Positions 18,936 to 28,199 of a DNA stretch of 64,000 nucleotides are shown here, in pieces. The stretch spans positions 1 through 64,000 of the forward strand of contig NZ_LPWF01000025.1 in NCBI RefSeq assembly GCF_001723305.1, given 5' to 3'. Each line of letters starts with the position of its first letter. Within the stretch, counting starts at the first letter, position 1. The position numbers and the translations under genes were made by a program. The notes under the pieces were generated by a model. It was not told where the DNA came from. It saw only the letters and a list, made by a program, of their open reading frames with translations, and searched no databases. The DNA is from Methyloceanibacter superfactus (GTDB taxonomy: Bacteria > Pseudomonadota > Alphaproteobacteria > Rhizobiales > Methyloligellaceae).

Positions 18936-20564
18936 CTAATTGTCCGCGTCAGGCGGCGATGGCGGGCGCAAGCCCACCAATTTGTTTGCGACGTCGTCAT
19001 AGTGCTCGGTTGGATCGTAGTAGGGGGTGGACAGTCCGAGGCTTTGAGCATCCAGCCGGCCGACGGCCGCCGCTAGCGAATATTCCGCCACGAGCCGGCC
19101 GTGCAGCGCCTCGACCAGGCCGATCTCCGAATCCACGAGCTCACGGAGCGCGTTGAGGACGTCGAGCGTCGTCCGCCGCCCGATGCTCTGCTCCTTGCGG
19201 GTGCCGACGAGGGAGACTTTGTTGTTAGCGATGGCGGCTCTGGCGGCCGTGATTTCCGGGCCGGAGGTTTGCAAGATCCCCCAATTGGCCAGGACATCGG
19301 AGTGCGTGCTCAGTCTCGCCGACTCGACTTCCCGCTTGTACTGCGTGTTGGTCTGCTTGGCTTGACGAACCCGGGCGGAGACGCCGCCGCCTTGATAGAG
19401 CGGCACGGTTACGCGGCCGACGACCGTCGTGGCTTCTTCTCCGTCGAGCACTCTGCTGAGGTCGTAGCGTTGCTGGTACTGCGCCTCCAGAGTGACGCTG
19501 GGCAGGAGCTCGCCCATGATTTGATTGACCTGATAAAGGGACGCTTCCTCCGTGTAGACCGCGCTCAGGATTTGCGGGTTTTCGGCGTCAGCAATGGTGT
19601 TGGCGTGATCGAGCGTGGTGGGCAGGCGCTGGAAGATCGACGGGGTGGGAGCAAGCCTGCCAGGCGGGTGGCCGATCACCTTCTCATAGACGGCGCGGCT
19701 TGCCTTGAGATCGGCCCGCGCCGCGTTGAGAAAGGCGATAGCGCCGGAAAGCCGGGCTTCCGCCTGCGCCATGTCGGTGCGGGTCACTTCGCCGATCTTG
19801 AACTCCGCCGCTGTTCGCCCCCGCTCCTTGGTCAGATCGGCGACATTCTTCTCGCGCAGGCGGACGATTGTCTGATCTCGCACCACGTCCGAATACGCCG
19901 TCACCGCGGCGAGCAGCACTGTTTGCTCCGCCTGGCGCAAGTCTTCGCGGCCGGCCTGGACGCGCGCCTTGGCTTGGCGCACCGCATTGAGGTTCTGGAA
20001 GCCCTGGAACAGGGGTTGAGAGACGCCGAGCGCATAGCCCCGCGGATGGGTGGTGCCGTCGCTGATCAGGTCGCCGTCAGGGCCGAAATTCGCCTGGGCG
20101 TCGGGATTGTTGCCGGTGATGCTGTTGTGGGTATTGGCGTAGCCTGTATCGGCCGAGGCGGTGACGTTCGGGCGGAGGCCGGACTTGGCGACGCCTACCT
20201 CTTCATCGATGGCGCGCAGTTTCGCGCGAGCCGCGGCCAAATCCGGATTGACCAAATAGGCGGAGGCGAGGGCCTCTTGGAGGGTCTCGGTCGCGCCGGA
20301 TCCCGGCGCCAGCAGGAGCGGGTCCTCGTCCATGACAACCGCTTCAAGGACCGGCGCTGGCTCGACTTGACCGGCCTCGGCGGCGGCTGCCTCCACCACG
20401 AAGGATTCCGCCAAAAGACTGGGAGGAAGGCTGAGCTCGCCAAGCTGCGACTGGTCGCAGCCGACCGCGCCAAGCGATGCGGCGCCGGCCAGAAAAACCC
20501 TGGCAATGCAGCGCAAAAATGGCTCGAACGCTGCGCGCAAATCACTGGCCTCCATCCCCTGCAA
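18936..20564 (-). CDS. TolC-family outer-membrane efflux protein, probable lipoprotein
   Basis: 542 residues. The N-terminus carries LAGAASLGAVGC, a lipobox-like signal ending at Cys36. The mature part has the TolC repeat architecture: TLQEALASAYLVNPDLAAARAKLRA, RPNVTASADTGY, GVSQPLFQGFQN, long helical stretches, then a second half with VTLEAQYQQRYD and LYQGGGVSARVRQAK. It converges on the receiver-TackOD1 gene. With the HlyD-type adaptor at 13.2 kb it could form a trans-envelope conduit for the GT2 product. It could also serve the RND pump at 7.5-11.8 kb, which lacks its own outer-membrane gene. Confidence 0.87.
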   Translation of the reverse strand: MQGMEASDLRAAFEPFLRCIARVFLAGAASLGAVGCDQSQLGELSLPPSLLAESFVVEAAAAEAGQVEPAPVLEAVVMDEDPLLLAPGSGATETLQEALASAYLVNPDLAAARAKLRAIDEEVGVAKSGLRPNVTASADTGYANTHNSITGNNPDAQANFGPDGDLISDGTTHPRGYALGVSQPLFQGFQNLNAVRQAKARVQAGREDLRQAEQTVLLAAVTAYSDVVRDQTIVRLREKNVADLTKERGRTAAEFKIGEVTRTDMAQAEARLSGAIAFLNAARADLKASRAVYEKVIGHPPGRLAPTPSIFQRLPTTLDHANTIADAENPQILSAVYTEEASLYQVNQIMGELLPSVTLEAQYQQRYDLSRVLDGEEATTVVGRVTVPLYQGGGVSARVRQAKQTNTQYKREVESARLSTHSDVLANWGILQTSGPEITAARAAIANNKVSLVGTRKEQSIGRRTTLDVLNALRELVDSEIGLVEALHGRLVAEYSLAAAVGRLDAQSLGLSTPYYDPTEHYDDVANKLVGLRPPSPPDADN

Positions 20565-20953
20565 CGACTGGAGTAGAGGGCCGAAGTGGTTAAGAAGCTG
20601 TTAACCTTAATATTTAGGTAACGCCTAGAAGCGGCCCTGCGGCCCTCGACTTCAATAGCGCGCGAGCAAAGGCTGAGCTGGAGTGGCCGGTCCAGACGAT
20701 CGGCGGCCGTGCGGGTTAAGCAGCCTTGGGTTCCCACGCGATTGATCCCTCGGCGAACCGAAAAACCATTTGCGCCACAGCGAAAGAATACCCGCCGGCT
20801 GGTGACAGATGATGTCCATGGTCAAGCGTATCACTACGCTAACCTTTCCCGAGAACTTTGCCACTCTCTAGTTACGCTTGTTTACATGTAACGGAGCTTT
20901 AATGCGTTGCCCAGACAGCGGTTCAGAACAGGAAGGCCAGAGTTGTTTTCGGC
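20565..20953. other. Divergent intergenic region between the TolC-like gene and the histidine kinase
   Basis: About 390 bases with higher AT content at 20585-20630 and 20860-20900. It should hold the promoter of the TolC-like gene and that of the kinase. I see no clear -35/-10 pair, no terminator and no protein-like frame. Confidence 0.5.
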
Positions 20954-21091
20954 ATGCCAAGTACTGCCTTGGAAATCGGTGCGGCGACGGATGCGCCGCC
21001 GCCGAGATTGATCGCGGAGCTGATGCAATCGTCACAGCGTGAAGCGGCGGAGAAGTCGGATGTCAGAGCGGACCAAGCCCAACTCGGCTGA
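20954..21091 (+). CDS. Possible 45-residue leader ORF overlapping the histidine kinase start
   Basis: ATG 20954 opens a frame reading MPSTALEIGAATDAPPPRLI and ending at TGA 21089, 30 bases inside the kinase gene. The composition is protein-like (helical EAAEKSDVRADQAQ segment) and such overlap allows translational coupling. No strong ribosome site precedes it and I recognise no family, so it may be chance. Confidence 0.25.
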   Translation: MPSTALEIGAATDAPPPRLIAELMQSSQREAAEKSDVRADQAQLG

Positions 21092-23308
21092 GGAGACGAC
21101 TGTCCTCATCGTCGAGGATAGCCCAACCCAGGCTGACCAGCTGCGTTGGCTTCTGGAAGAAAACGGCTTCGTCGTCATCGCCGCGCGAGACGGCGAGGAA
21201 GCACTTGAACTCGCCAAGGCCAGGATGCCGTCGGTCATCATCAGCGGCGTGATGATGTCGAAGATGGACGGCAATCAACTCTGCCTGGCAGTGAAGGCCG
21301 ATCCGGCGCTCAAGTCCATCGGGGTGATCCTGGTGACCACGCTGTCCAGTCCCCACGATGTATTCAAGGGTCTCGAGGCCGGCGCCGACAACTTTCTGGT
21401 GAAACCCTACCAAGAGGAGCAACTCCTCTCGGGCATCCGCTCCCTGCTCGCCAACAGGGAAGGCCGCGATGCGAGGCAGCGTGAGGTCGGCATCGGGATC
21501 GAGCTCGCCGGCAAGCGGCATCTGATCAACTCCGGGCAGCAACAGATTCTCGACCTGCTGATCTCGACCTACGAGCAAGCGGTGGGGTTGAACCAACAGC
21601 TCGAAACCCGCCAGAGGGAACTGGCCCAATCGAATAAGACTCTAAACGCCCTTTATGGCCTGGCCGGCGGCTTCAATCACTGCCGGAGCGAGGCGGAAGT
21701 TGCCGCATTCGCGGTGAAGGGAGCGCTGAGCATTCCCAGCGTGCGGGCGGCGTGGCTGTATCTCCGCGATTCCGGCAGCTACCGGCTGGCCGGGCTGGCC
21801 GGGCTGGTGGAGCTCGACGAAGCCGCCGCCACGCCCCAGAAGTGCACTTGCCAGCGCATGCTCGACCACGGCGAGCTGACCGGTACGGAGCATATCCAAT
21901 ATTGCGAGTGCCTTGCCGAGACCAGTGCCAGCAACCCGCGCGGTCACGTCGGCATCCCCTTGACGGTCGATGGGTCGGGCGCGGACTTCTCAATCTGATA
22001 AGCGACAATCCGGACGGCTCGTTTTCGGACGATCAGCGCCGCATGCTCGCGAGCATCGGCATTCAGATCGGCGATGCGCTGCAACGGACCCGGTTCCAGG
22101 AAGTCCTCGAACAGAGGGTCGAGGAGCGGACCCGTCAGTTGCGGGCGGAAATCGGCACGCGCCGGCAAGCCCAACGCGCCGCGGATACCGCCAAGGAACG
22201 GCTGCTCGACGCCATCGAGAGCATCAACGACGGCTTCGCGCTCTACGGCGCGGACGACACGCTGCTTGTTTGCAACAGCGGCTATCAAGGCATGCACGCC
22301 TCGATCAAGGATCTCGTGGTCCCGGGCGCGAAATTCGAATCCCTCGTCAGAGCTGGCCTCGACTGCGGCGACGGCCCGCTCGCCAAGCCAACCGATGCGC
22401 AGTTGGCAGCCCGTCTCGCCCAGCATCGGCAAGCGGACGGAACGTCAACCATCCAAAGCCGGGGAGAACGCTGGCTGATGTGGAGCGAGCGCCGGACGCG
22501 CGAGGGCGGCGTCGTGGCGATCGAAACCGACATCACTGACCTCAAGAAGGCCGACACCGCTAAGGATGAATTCTTGGCAAAAGTCAGTCATGAACTGCGT
22601 ACGCCGCTCACGCCAATTCATGGCGCGCTCGCTCTCATCCGCTCCGGCAAGATCGCGCAGCAGCCAGAGAAGACGAGCGAATTGATCGATATGGCGGCGC
22701 GCAATTGTATGCGCCTTATGTCGATCGTGAACGATCTGCTCGATTTCACCAGAATCAATTCGGGCCGGTTCAGTCTCGATCGCGGCATCGTGGTGATTGA
22801 GCCGTTCCTCGAGCAGATCATCCAGAATAAGCGGATTGGCATCGATCCGCCGACAATCGAGCTCAAGGTCGATCCTCGTGCCAAGGACCTGAAGCTGGAA
22901 GCGGACCCGCTTCGGATTCAGCAGGTTGTCGACAACCTCGTGTCTAACGCCATGAAGTTCACCGAGCCCGGCGGCCAAATCGAAGTCGATGTCGCCCGCC
23001 GCGACGGCTTGCTGCGGATCTCAGTCGTCGATCACGGCCCCGGAATTCCCAAGGACTTTCAGAACCGAGTATTCGACGCGTTCGCACAGGCGGATTCCTC
23101 GTCGACGCGCCGGCTTGGGGGTGTGGGACTTGGGCTCAGCATTTCAAAATCGATCGTTGAGGCACACGGTGGCAGTATCGGCTTTAGGTCTAAGGAAGGA
23201 GAGGGGACGACCTTCTTCTTCGAGTTGCCCTTGGCGCCCCGGAAAGGTGGCAAGAACAAGCGCGCAAGCGCGCCGGCTGCGGCCCCGAAGCGCGTATCTG
23301 CCGCCTGA
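21060..23308 (+). CDS. Hybrid sensor histidine kinase: degenerate receiver, GAF, PAS, HisKA, HATPase; frameshifted
   Basis: Domain order from ATG 21060: N-terminal receiver (VLIVEDSPTQADQ, lysine in FLVKPYQEE), a coiled linker, a GAF-like sensor (residues about 200-320), a PAS-like segment (LLDAIESINDGFALYGAD), HisKA with the H-box KVSHELRTPLTPIHGAL, and HATPase with VVDNLVSNAMKF, DHGPGIP and GGVGLGLSIS. The receiver acceptor position reads IISGVMMSKMDG: aspartate is replaced by glycine, so this receiver probably is not phosphorylated. GAF and downstream parts are out of phase; one missing base near 21975 restores about 750 residues. Two stand-alone receivers downstream are candidate targets. 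Confidence 0.85.
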
Positions 23309-23356
23309 ATCCATTGGCAACGGTGCCAAACTCTAATGAAACCTTCATGCACCTGT

Positions 23357-23381
23357 GATGACTTAAATTAGTTGAGTCATC
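23357..23381. promoter_or_regulatory. Inverted repeat upstream of the receiver-PilZ gene
   Basis: GATGACT (23357-23363) and AGTCATC (23375-23381) are perfect inverted arms of 7 bases around an 11-base AT-rich spacer, 82 bases before the start of the next gene and 48 bases after the kinase stop. It may be an operator or a hairpin; no U-tract follows. Confidence 0.4.
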
Positions 23382-23462
23382 CCTGTTCACGGAGTTTGGG
23401 CTGCGGCCGTCGTGACCAGCCCTTGCTATTCGCAAGGGACCCTTATTGGACGAGGAAGATCC

Positions 23463-24242
23463 ATGGCCGCATCGCAGGGTTCGGAAATTGACATGGTCAC
23501 ATCCCCGGCAGGTAGAGCGAGGGTGTCCTTGGCGATCTTGGTCGCCGAGGACAGCATCATTACTCAAGATCTGCTGAAACTTCTGCTCACGCAGCGCGGC
23601 CATGATGTCGATACCGTGGAGGACGGCGCGAGGGCCCTGAATGCCCTGCAGGATCGCCACTACGACATCGCGCTGATGGATTTTCACCTTCCGACCATGG
23701 ACGGCCTGAGGGTGGTCTCGACGTATAAGTCACTGTCCGCGGACAAAGCAGCGCAGACTCATTTCATTGGCATCACGGCCGATGTATCCGGCTTCATGGC
23801 GCACCCCGACAACTGGGAGACGTTCGATCTCGTCATCGCCAAGCCGATCGACATTGCCAATCTGTGCACCGTCGTCGAAAATTTCGAACATTACATGGCG
23901 TGGCGGAGTCACACATCGGCCAAGCCGGGTGAGGCCAACCCGACCCCCGTCATGCTGGCCGAGGATGTCGTCCCGCAGACGCAAGAGACACCTGACACCC
24001 CGCCCGACGAAGGCATTGCTCTGCGCCGGGAGAAGCGCATGAAGATCGACCGGGGCACCACGCAGCTATTGCTCGAAAACGGCGAGGTCTATCCCTGCCG
24101 CGTTCTTGATCTGTCTTTGGGCGGTGCGGCTTTGGCGATCGAGGAGCGTCCGGCGATTGGCGAGCAGGTCCGCGTGGGCCGAACCGCCGGTCGAGTCGTC
24201 CGGCATACCTCCGAGGGAATTGCGGTCGAGTTCGGCAAGTAG
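23463..24242 (+). CDS. Receiver-PilZ response regulator
   Basis: 259 residues from ATG 23463, preceded by GAGGAAGA. The receiver has VAEDSIIT, the acceptor in IALMDFHLPTMDG, and KPID. A C-terminal PilZ domain follows with RREKRMKID (RxxxR) and RVLDLSLGGAAL (DxSxxG). The receiver is a close paralogue of the one in the receiver-TackOD1 protein (shared DLLKLLL-QRGH-VD). It would couple phosphorylation from the adjacent kinase to c-di-GMP binding. The position suggests a role in controlling the polysaccharide synthase. Confidence 0.85.
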   Translation: MAASQGSEIDMVTSPAGRARVSLAILVAEDSIITQDLLKLLLTQRGHDVDTVEDGARALNALQDRHYDIALMDFHLPTMDGLRVVSTYKSLSADKAAQTHFIGITADVSGFMAHPDNWETFDLVIAKPIDIANLCTVVENFEHYMAWRSHTSAKPGEANPTPVMLAEDVVPQTQETPDTPPDEGIALRREKRMKIDRGTTQLLLENGEVYPCRVLDLSLGGAALAIEERPAIGEQVRVGRTAGRVVRHTSEGIAVEFGK

Positions 24243-24265
24243 GGGCATCGCCGGTCGCAGTCGGC

Positions 24266-24649
24266 TTACTGGCGATCCCAGATCTCGCGCAGTTGATCGG
24301 GTAGGTTGAGCGGATCGAAGGGTTTAGGGATCACCGCCGAAGCGCCCAGGGACAGATAGCGTTTGACCTCATCCTGCATGGCCTTCGCTGTCATGAAGAT
24401 GACGGGTGTCTCCTCGGTCTCCGGAATTTCCTTCAAGCGCTCAAATGTCTCGATGCCGTCCATGCCGGGCATCATCACGTCGAGGAGAATAAGATCGGGC
24501 CTAAACCCGGGCGCCTTGTCGATGGCCTGCTGCCCGCTCTCGTAGAGTTCGACTGCGAAGCCACCGAGTTCCGTCAAGGCGAACTCGGCGATCGAGCGGA
24601 TGTCCGGCTCGTCCTCGATATAGCAAATGCGCTGCAGCGGAGATGTCAT
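24266..24649 (-). CDS. Single-domain CheY-like response regulator
   Basis: 127 residues, receiver only: CYIEDEPDI acidic pocket, LILLDVMMPGMDG acceptor, VIFMTAKA, and VIPKPFD. There is no output domain, so it acts by protein contact or as a phosphate shuttle. It converges on the receiver-PilZ gene with 23 bases between stops. It most resembles receivers of the DivK/CheY type. The hybrid kinase next door is the obvious partner but this is inference. Confidence 0.85.
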   Translation of the reverse strand: MTSPLQRICYIEDEPDIRSIAEFALTELGGFAVELYESGQQAIDKAPGFRPDLILLDVMMPGMDGIETFERLKEIPETEETPVIFMTAKAMQDEVKRYLSLGASAVIPKPFDPLNLPDQLREIWDRQ

Positions 24650-24812
24650 GATGGGGCTCCGGGCCGGCGAATCGCGGGCAAGTTCGGCCTGGTTGCGGCC
24701 TGCGGCTACCTCGGTTCAGCATGACGCACCAACGTTGACGAATGGTTGAAGGGGCATCGGATTTGCATGCCGATCCGGCTTTGAACGGAAAACCAGGGCC
24801 AGCGGAGAGATC

Positions 24813-24908
24813 ATGTCCCAACTGCCAACGCCAGTTCTTCCATCGGCGGAACTTCACCGGCTGCTGGCCGAGGATGCGCATTACGGCGACCTGACCACCG
24901 GCGCAAAC
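24813..24908 (+). pseudogene. modD: N-terminal fragment of ModD (nicotinate phosphoribosyltransferase-like)
   Basis: From ATG 24813, preceded by GGAGAG, the frame reads LPSAELHRLLAEDAHYGDLTT, the typical N-terminus of ModD/NadC-type proteins. Similarity ends after about 31 residues. The frame continues for about 40 unrelated residues to 25034, running into the end of pgl. About 250 residues of the family are missing. ModD genes usually sit with molybdate transporter genes, and a lone modC is at 46.4 kb in this window. Confidence 0.55.
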
Positions 24909-24999
24909 CGGCACCAAGCCGTTCCAAACATGGAGGCGGAGGAGAGTTCTGGAACAAAAGTCACAGCGTTGAGGCGCAATTGCCGTTGGCCGGATCGGC

Positions 25000-25770
25000 C
25001 TAGGCCCATCGGCCGGCCGCGGCGCGGTCGGTAAACCAAATGACTTCGCCTTGCGGGCGGATATGAGAGGCCGGAAAGTCCGTGTCGCCCGATAGGATCT
25101 TGTCGAGGATGGCGCGCTTGCCCTCGCCGGCGACGAGGAAGGTGATCACGGTGCTGGCGTTCAGCGCCGGATAGGTGAGGGTGATGCGCTCCTCGACGCG
25201 GCCCCTGGGCACCGGGGCCACCCAGCGGGTGCGCTCTTGAAGCACCGGCTCACCCGGCAGCAAAGAGGCGGTATGCCCGTCCTCGCCGAGTCCGAGCAAA
25301 GTTAGGTCCAGCAAAGGCCGGCCGGCTTCCAACGTGTCCGCGCCATAAAGTCTCTTCAGCATGGCCTCGTAGCGGATGGCGGCCTCATCCAGCGTGACGC
25401 CGTCGGTGTCCACGGGATGCACACTCGCCGGCGGCACCGGCACATGGCCCAGGAAGGCCGCGCGCGCCATGCCGAAATTGCTGGCCGGATCGGATGGCGG
25501 CACGAAGCGTTCATCGCCGAGAACCCAATCGATCCGGTCCCAAGGCATTCGCGTTTTGATCGGTTCGGCGCCGAGGCGCTCATAGAGGGGCTTCGGCGTA
25601 TTGCCGCCGGAGAGCGCGATGATCGTGCGGCCGCTACGGCCCCCGGCGAGATCGCAGACATATTCGGCCCCGGCCTCGGCCAGCGCGGTGGCGTTCTCAT
25701 AGACGCGAAGCGTCCCAAAAGCGGGCGCATAAATGCCTCCCGGCGTCGATCGCGCGGACGATAGGGGCAA
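25000..25770 (-). CDS. pgl: 6-phosphogluconolactonase
   Basis: 256 residues of the DevB/SOL family, hydrolysing 6-phosphogluconolactone in the oxidative pentose phosphate pathway. Motifs: IIALSGGNTPKPLYERL (sugar-phosphate loop), DWVLGDERFVPPSDPASNFGM, and LGLGEDGHTASLLPGEP. It diverges from rpe, and zwf and gnd for the adjoining steps are in the same block. Confidence 0.93.
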   Translation of the reverse strand: MPLSSARSTPGGIYAPAFGTLRVYENATALAEAGAEYVCDLAGGRSGRTIIALSGGNTPKPLYERLGAEPIKTRMPWDRIDWVLGDERFVPPSDPASNFGMARAAFLGHVPVPPASVHPVDTDGVTLDEAAIRYEAMLKRLYGADTLEAGRPLLDLTLLGLGEDGHTASLLPGEPVLQERTRWVAPVPRGRVEERITLTYPALNASTVITFLVAGEGKRAILDKILSGDTDFPASHIRPQGEVIWFTDRAAAGRWA

Positions 25771-25879
25771 AAAGTTAAGGGCGCCGCAAGCTCCCCGGTC
25801 TAGCCTTCCCCGGTTTTCCGGGTTCGCCGACTCGGGCTAGATTTGCGCCGTCTGACTGCTACCGCTCGCCAGGGCTCAA

Positions 25880-26554
25880 ATGACCCACGAGATCATCATC
25901 GCGCCGTCGATTCTGTCCTCCGACTTCGCCAAGCTCGGTGAGGAGGTGCGTGCCGTCGACACGGCCGGCGCCGACTGGATCCATGTCGACGTGATGGACG
26001 GGCATTTCGTTCCCAACATCACCATCGGCCCTGACGTGGTCAAGGCGCTGCGGCCTCATTCCAAGAAGCCGTTCGATGTGCATTTGATGATCGCGCCCTG
26101 CGATGCCTATCTCGGAGCCTTCGCCGAAGCGGGCGCCGACATGATCACCGTGCACGCGGAAGCTGGGCCGCATCTCGACCGCTCGCTCCAGATCATCAAA
26201 GGTCTCGGCAAGCGAGCAGGCGTGAGCCTCACGCCGTCGACGCCGGAAACCGCGCTGGAATACGTGCTCGACAAGCTCGACCATGTGCTGGTGATGACGG
26301 TCAATCCCGGCTTCGGCGGTCAGACCTTTATCCCGGCCCAGCTCCACAAGATCAGAGCCATCCGCGAGATGATCGGTTCCCGGCCGATCCGCATCGAGGT
26401 GGACGGCGGCATCAACGCCGACACGGCGCCGCTGGTCGTCGAGGCCGGCGCCAATACGCTCGTGGCCGGCTCCGCGGTGTTCAAGGACCGCGAGTACGCC
26501 GGCAACATCGAAGCTATTCGCGCCGCCGCCTTGAGGGCCCGCGCCGCGGCCTAA
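25880..26554 (+). CDS. rpe: Ribulose-phosphate 3-epimerase
   Basis: 224 residues, TIM barrel with [30 protein letters not shown] (metal-binding His and Asp), [18 protein letters not shown] and [12 protein letters not shown]. Converts ribulose 5-phosphate to xylulose 5-phosphate. It is the only plus-strand gene in the sugar-phosphate block and converges on pgi with 4 bases between stops. Confidence 0.95.
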   Translation: MTHEIIIAPSILSSDFAKLGEEVRAVDTAGADWIHVDVMDGHFVPNITIGPDVVKALRPHSKKPFDVHLMIAPCDAYLGAFAEAGADMITVHAEAGPHLDRSLQIIKGLGKRAGVSLTPSTPETALEYVLDKLDHVLVMTVNPGFGGQTFIPAQLHKIRAIREMIGSRPIRIEVDGGINADTAPLVVEAGANTLVAGSAVFKDREYAGNIEAIRAAALRARAAA

Positions 26555-26558
26555 TCTC

Positions 26559-28186
26559 TCAGCCTTTGTGCTGCCGGTAGCGCTCGATCAGCGCATTGGT
26601 CGATGAGTCATGGCTAAGCTTCGGCGTGTCCTTGTCCTTGAGCTCGGGGATGATGCGGTTGGCGAGCACCTTGCCGAGCTCCACGCCCCATTGATCGAAA
26701 GAATCGATGTCCCAGACGGCGCCTTGGGTGAACACGCTATGCTCGTAGAGGGCCACCAGCGCGCCGAGCGTCTTGGGGTCGAGCGTGTCGGCGAGGATCA
26801 TATTGGTCGGGCGATTGCCCTCGGTGACCCTGAACGGCGTTTGCGCCGGTGGGGAGCCTTCCGCCGCGAACTCCGCCGCCGTCTTGCCGAAGGCGAGGGC
26901 CTCGGCCTGAGCGAACAGATTGGCCATCAGCAGATCGTGGTGGCCGGCAAGCGGGCTTAAGGGCGTGAGGAAGCCGATGAAGTCGCACGGGATGAGCTTC
27001 GTGCCCTGATGGATCAGCTGGTAGAAGGAATGCTGCCCGTCGGTGCCCGGTTCGCCCCAGATGATCGGACCCGTCTGGTAGTCCACGTGATTGGCGCCGA
27101 GATCGACATGCTTGCCGTTGCTCTCCATCTGTAATTGTTGGAGATAAGCGGGAAAGCGCGCCATATGCTCCGCGTAGGGCAGCACGGCGAGTGTCTGCGC
27201 CCCGAAGAAATTGTTGTACCAAACCGTGAGCAGGCCCATCAGCATCGGCAGATTCTTCTCTGGCGGCGCGGTACGGAAATGCTCGTCCATCGCGTGGAAG
27301 CCGTCGAGCATTGCCCGGAAGTTCTCGGGCCCGATGGCGATCATGGTGGAGAGGCCGATGGCCGAGTCCATCGAGTAGCGCCCGCCGACCCAGTCCCAGA
27401 ACTCGAACATATTGGCGGTGTCGATGCCGAATTTCTCAACGCCCGCGGTGTTAGTGGAGTTGGCGACGAAATGCTTGGCCACCGCCGCCTCGGAGCCGAG
27501 CTTGGCCACGCACCAGGCTCGCGCGGTCGCCGCGTTGGTCATGGTCTCCAGCGTGGTGAAGGTTTTCGACGAGACGATGAATAGCGTTTCCTCGGGATCG
27601 AGGTCGTGCGTCGCCTCGGTGAAGGCGGCGCCGTCCACGTTGGAGATGAAGCGGAACGTCATGGCGCGGTCGGTGTAGGGGCGCAAGGCGAGATAAGCCA
27701 TCTCTGGACCGAGATAGGAGCCACCGATGCCGATATTGATGACGTTCTTGATGCGCTTGCCCGTATGTCCCGTCCATGAGCCGTCGCGGATCTTGTCGGC
27801 GAAGGCCGCCATGCGGTCGAGCACCGCATGCACGTCCGGCACGACGTTATGCCCGTCGAGTTCGATGATCTCGTCGCGCGGCGCACGCAAGGCCACATGC
27901 AGAACGGCGCGGTTCTCCGACACGTTGATCCGCTCGCCCCGGAACATGGCGTCGCGCCGCTCCGCCACGCCGCGCTCCTTGGCGAGATCGAGAAGCAGCG
28001 CAACCGTCTCTTCGGTGATGCGGTTCTGGAGTAGTCGAGGAACAGCCCGGCGCCCTCGACCGAGAAGCGCTTCGCCCGGTCCGGATCGTCGGCGAAGAGC
28101 TGCCGGAGATGGGCGTCCTTGATCTTGGCATGATGCGCGGCAAGCGCCTGCCACGAAGCGGTGTCGGTCAGCTTTGTGGACCCCAT
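26559..28186 (-). CDS. pgi: Glucose-6-phosphate isomerase, frameshifted near the N-terminus
   Basis: Interconverts glucose 6-phosphate and fructose 6-phosphate. The start ATG 28186 reads [15 protein letters not shown]; family motifs follow: [41 protein letters not shown] (PGI signature) and [16 protein letters not shown]. The first about 53 residues and the rest are one base out of phase near 28030; restored length is about 542, normal for the family. It is last in a minus-strand run after tal, 13 bases downstream. Confidence 0.92.
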
Positions 28187-28199
28187 CTCGCGGCCTCCC

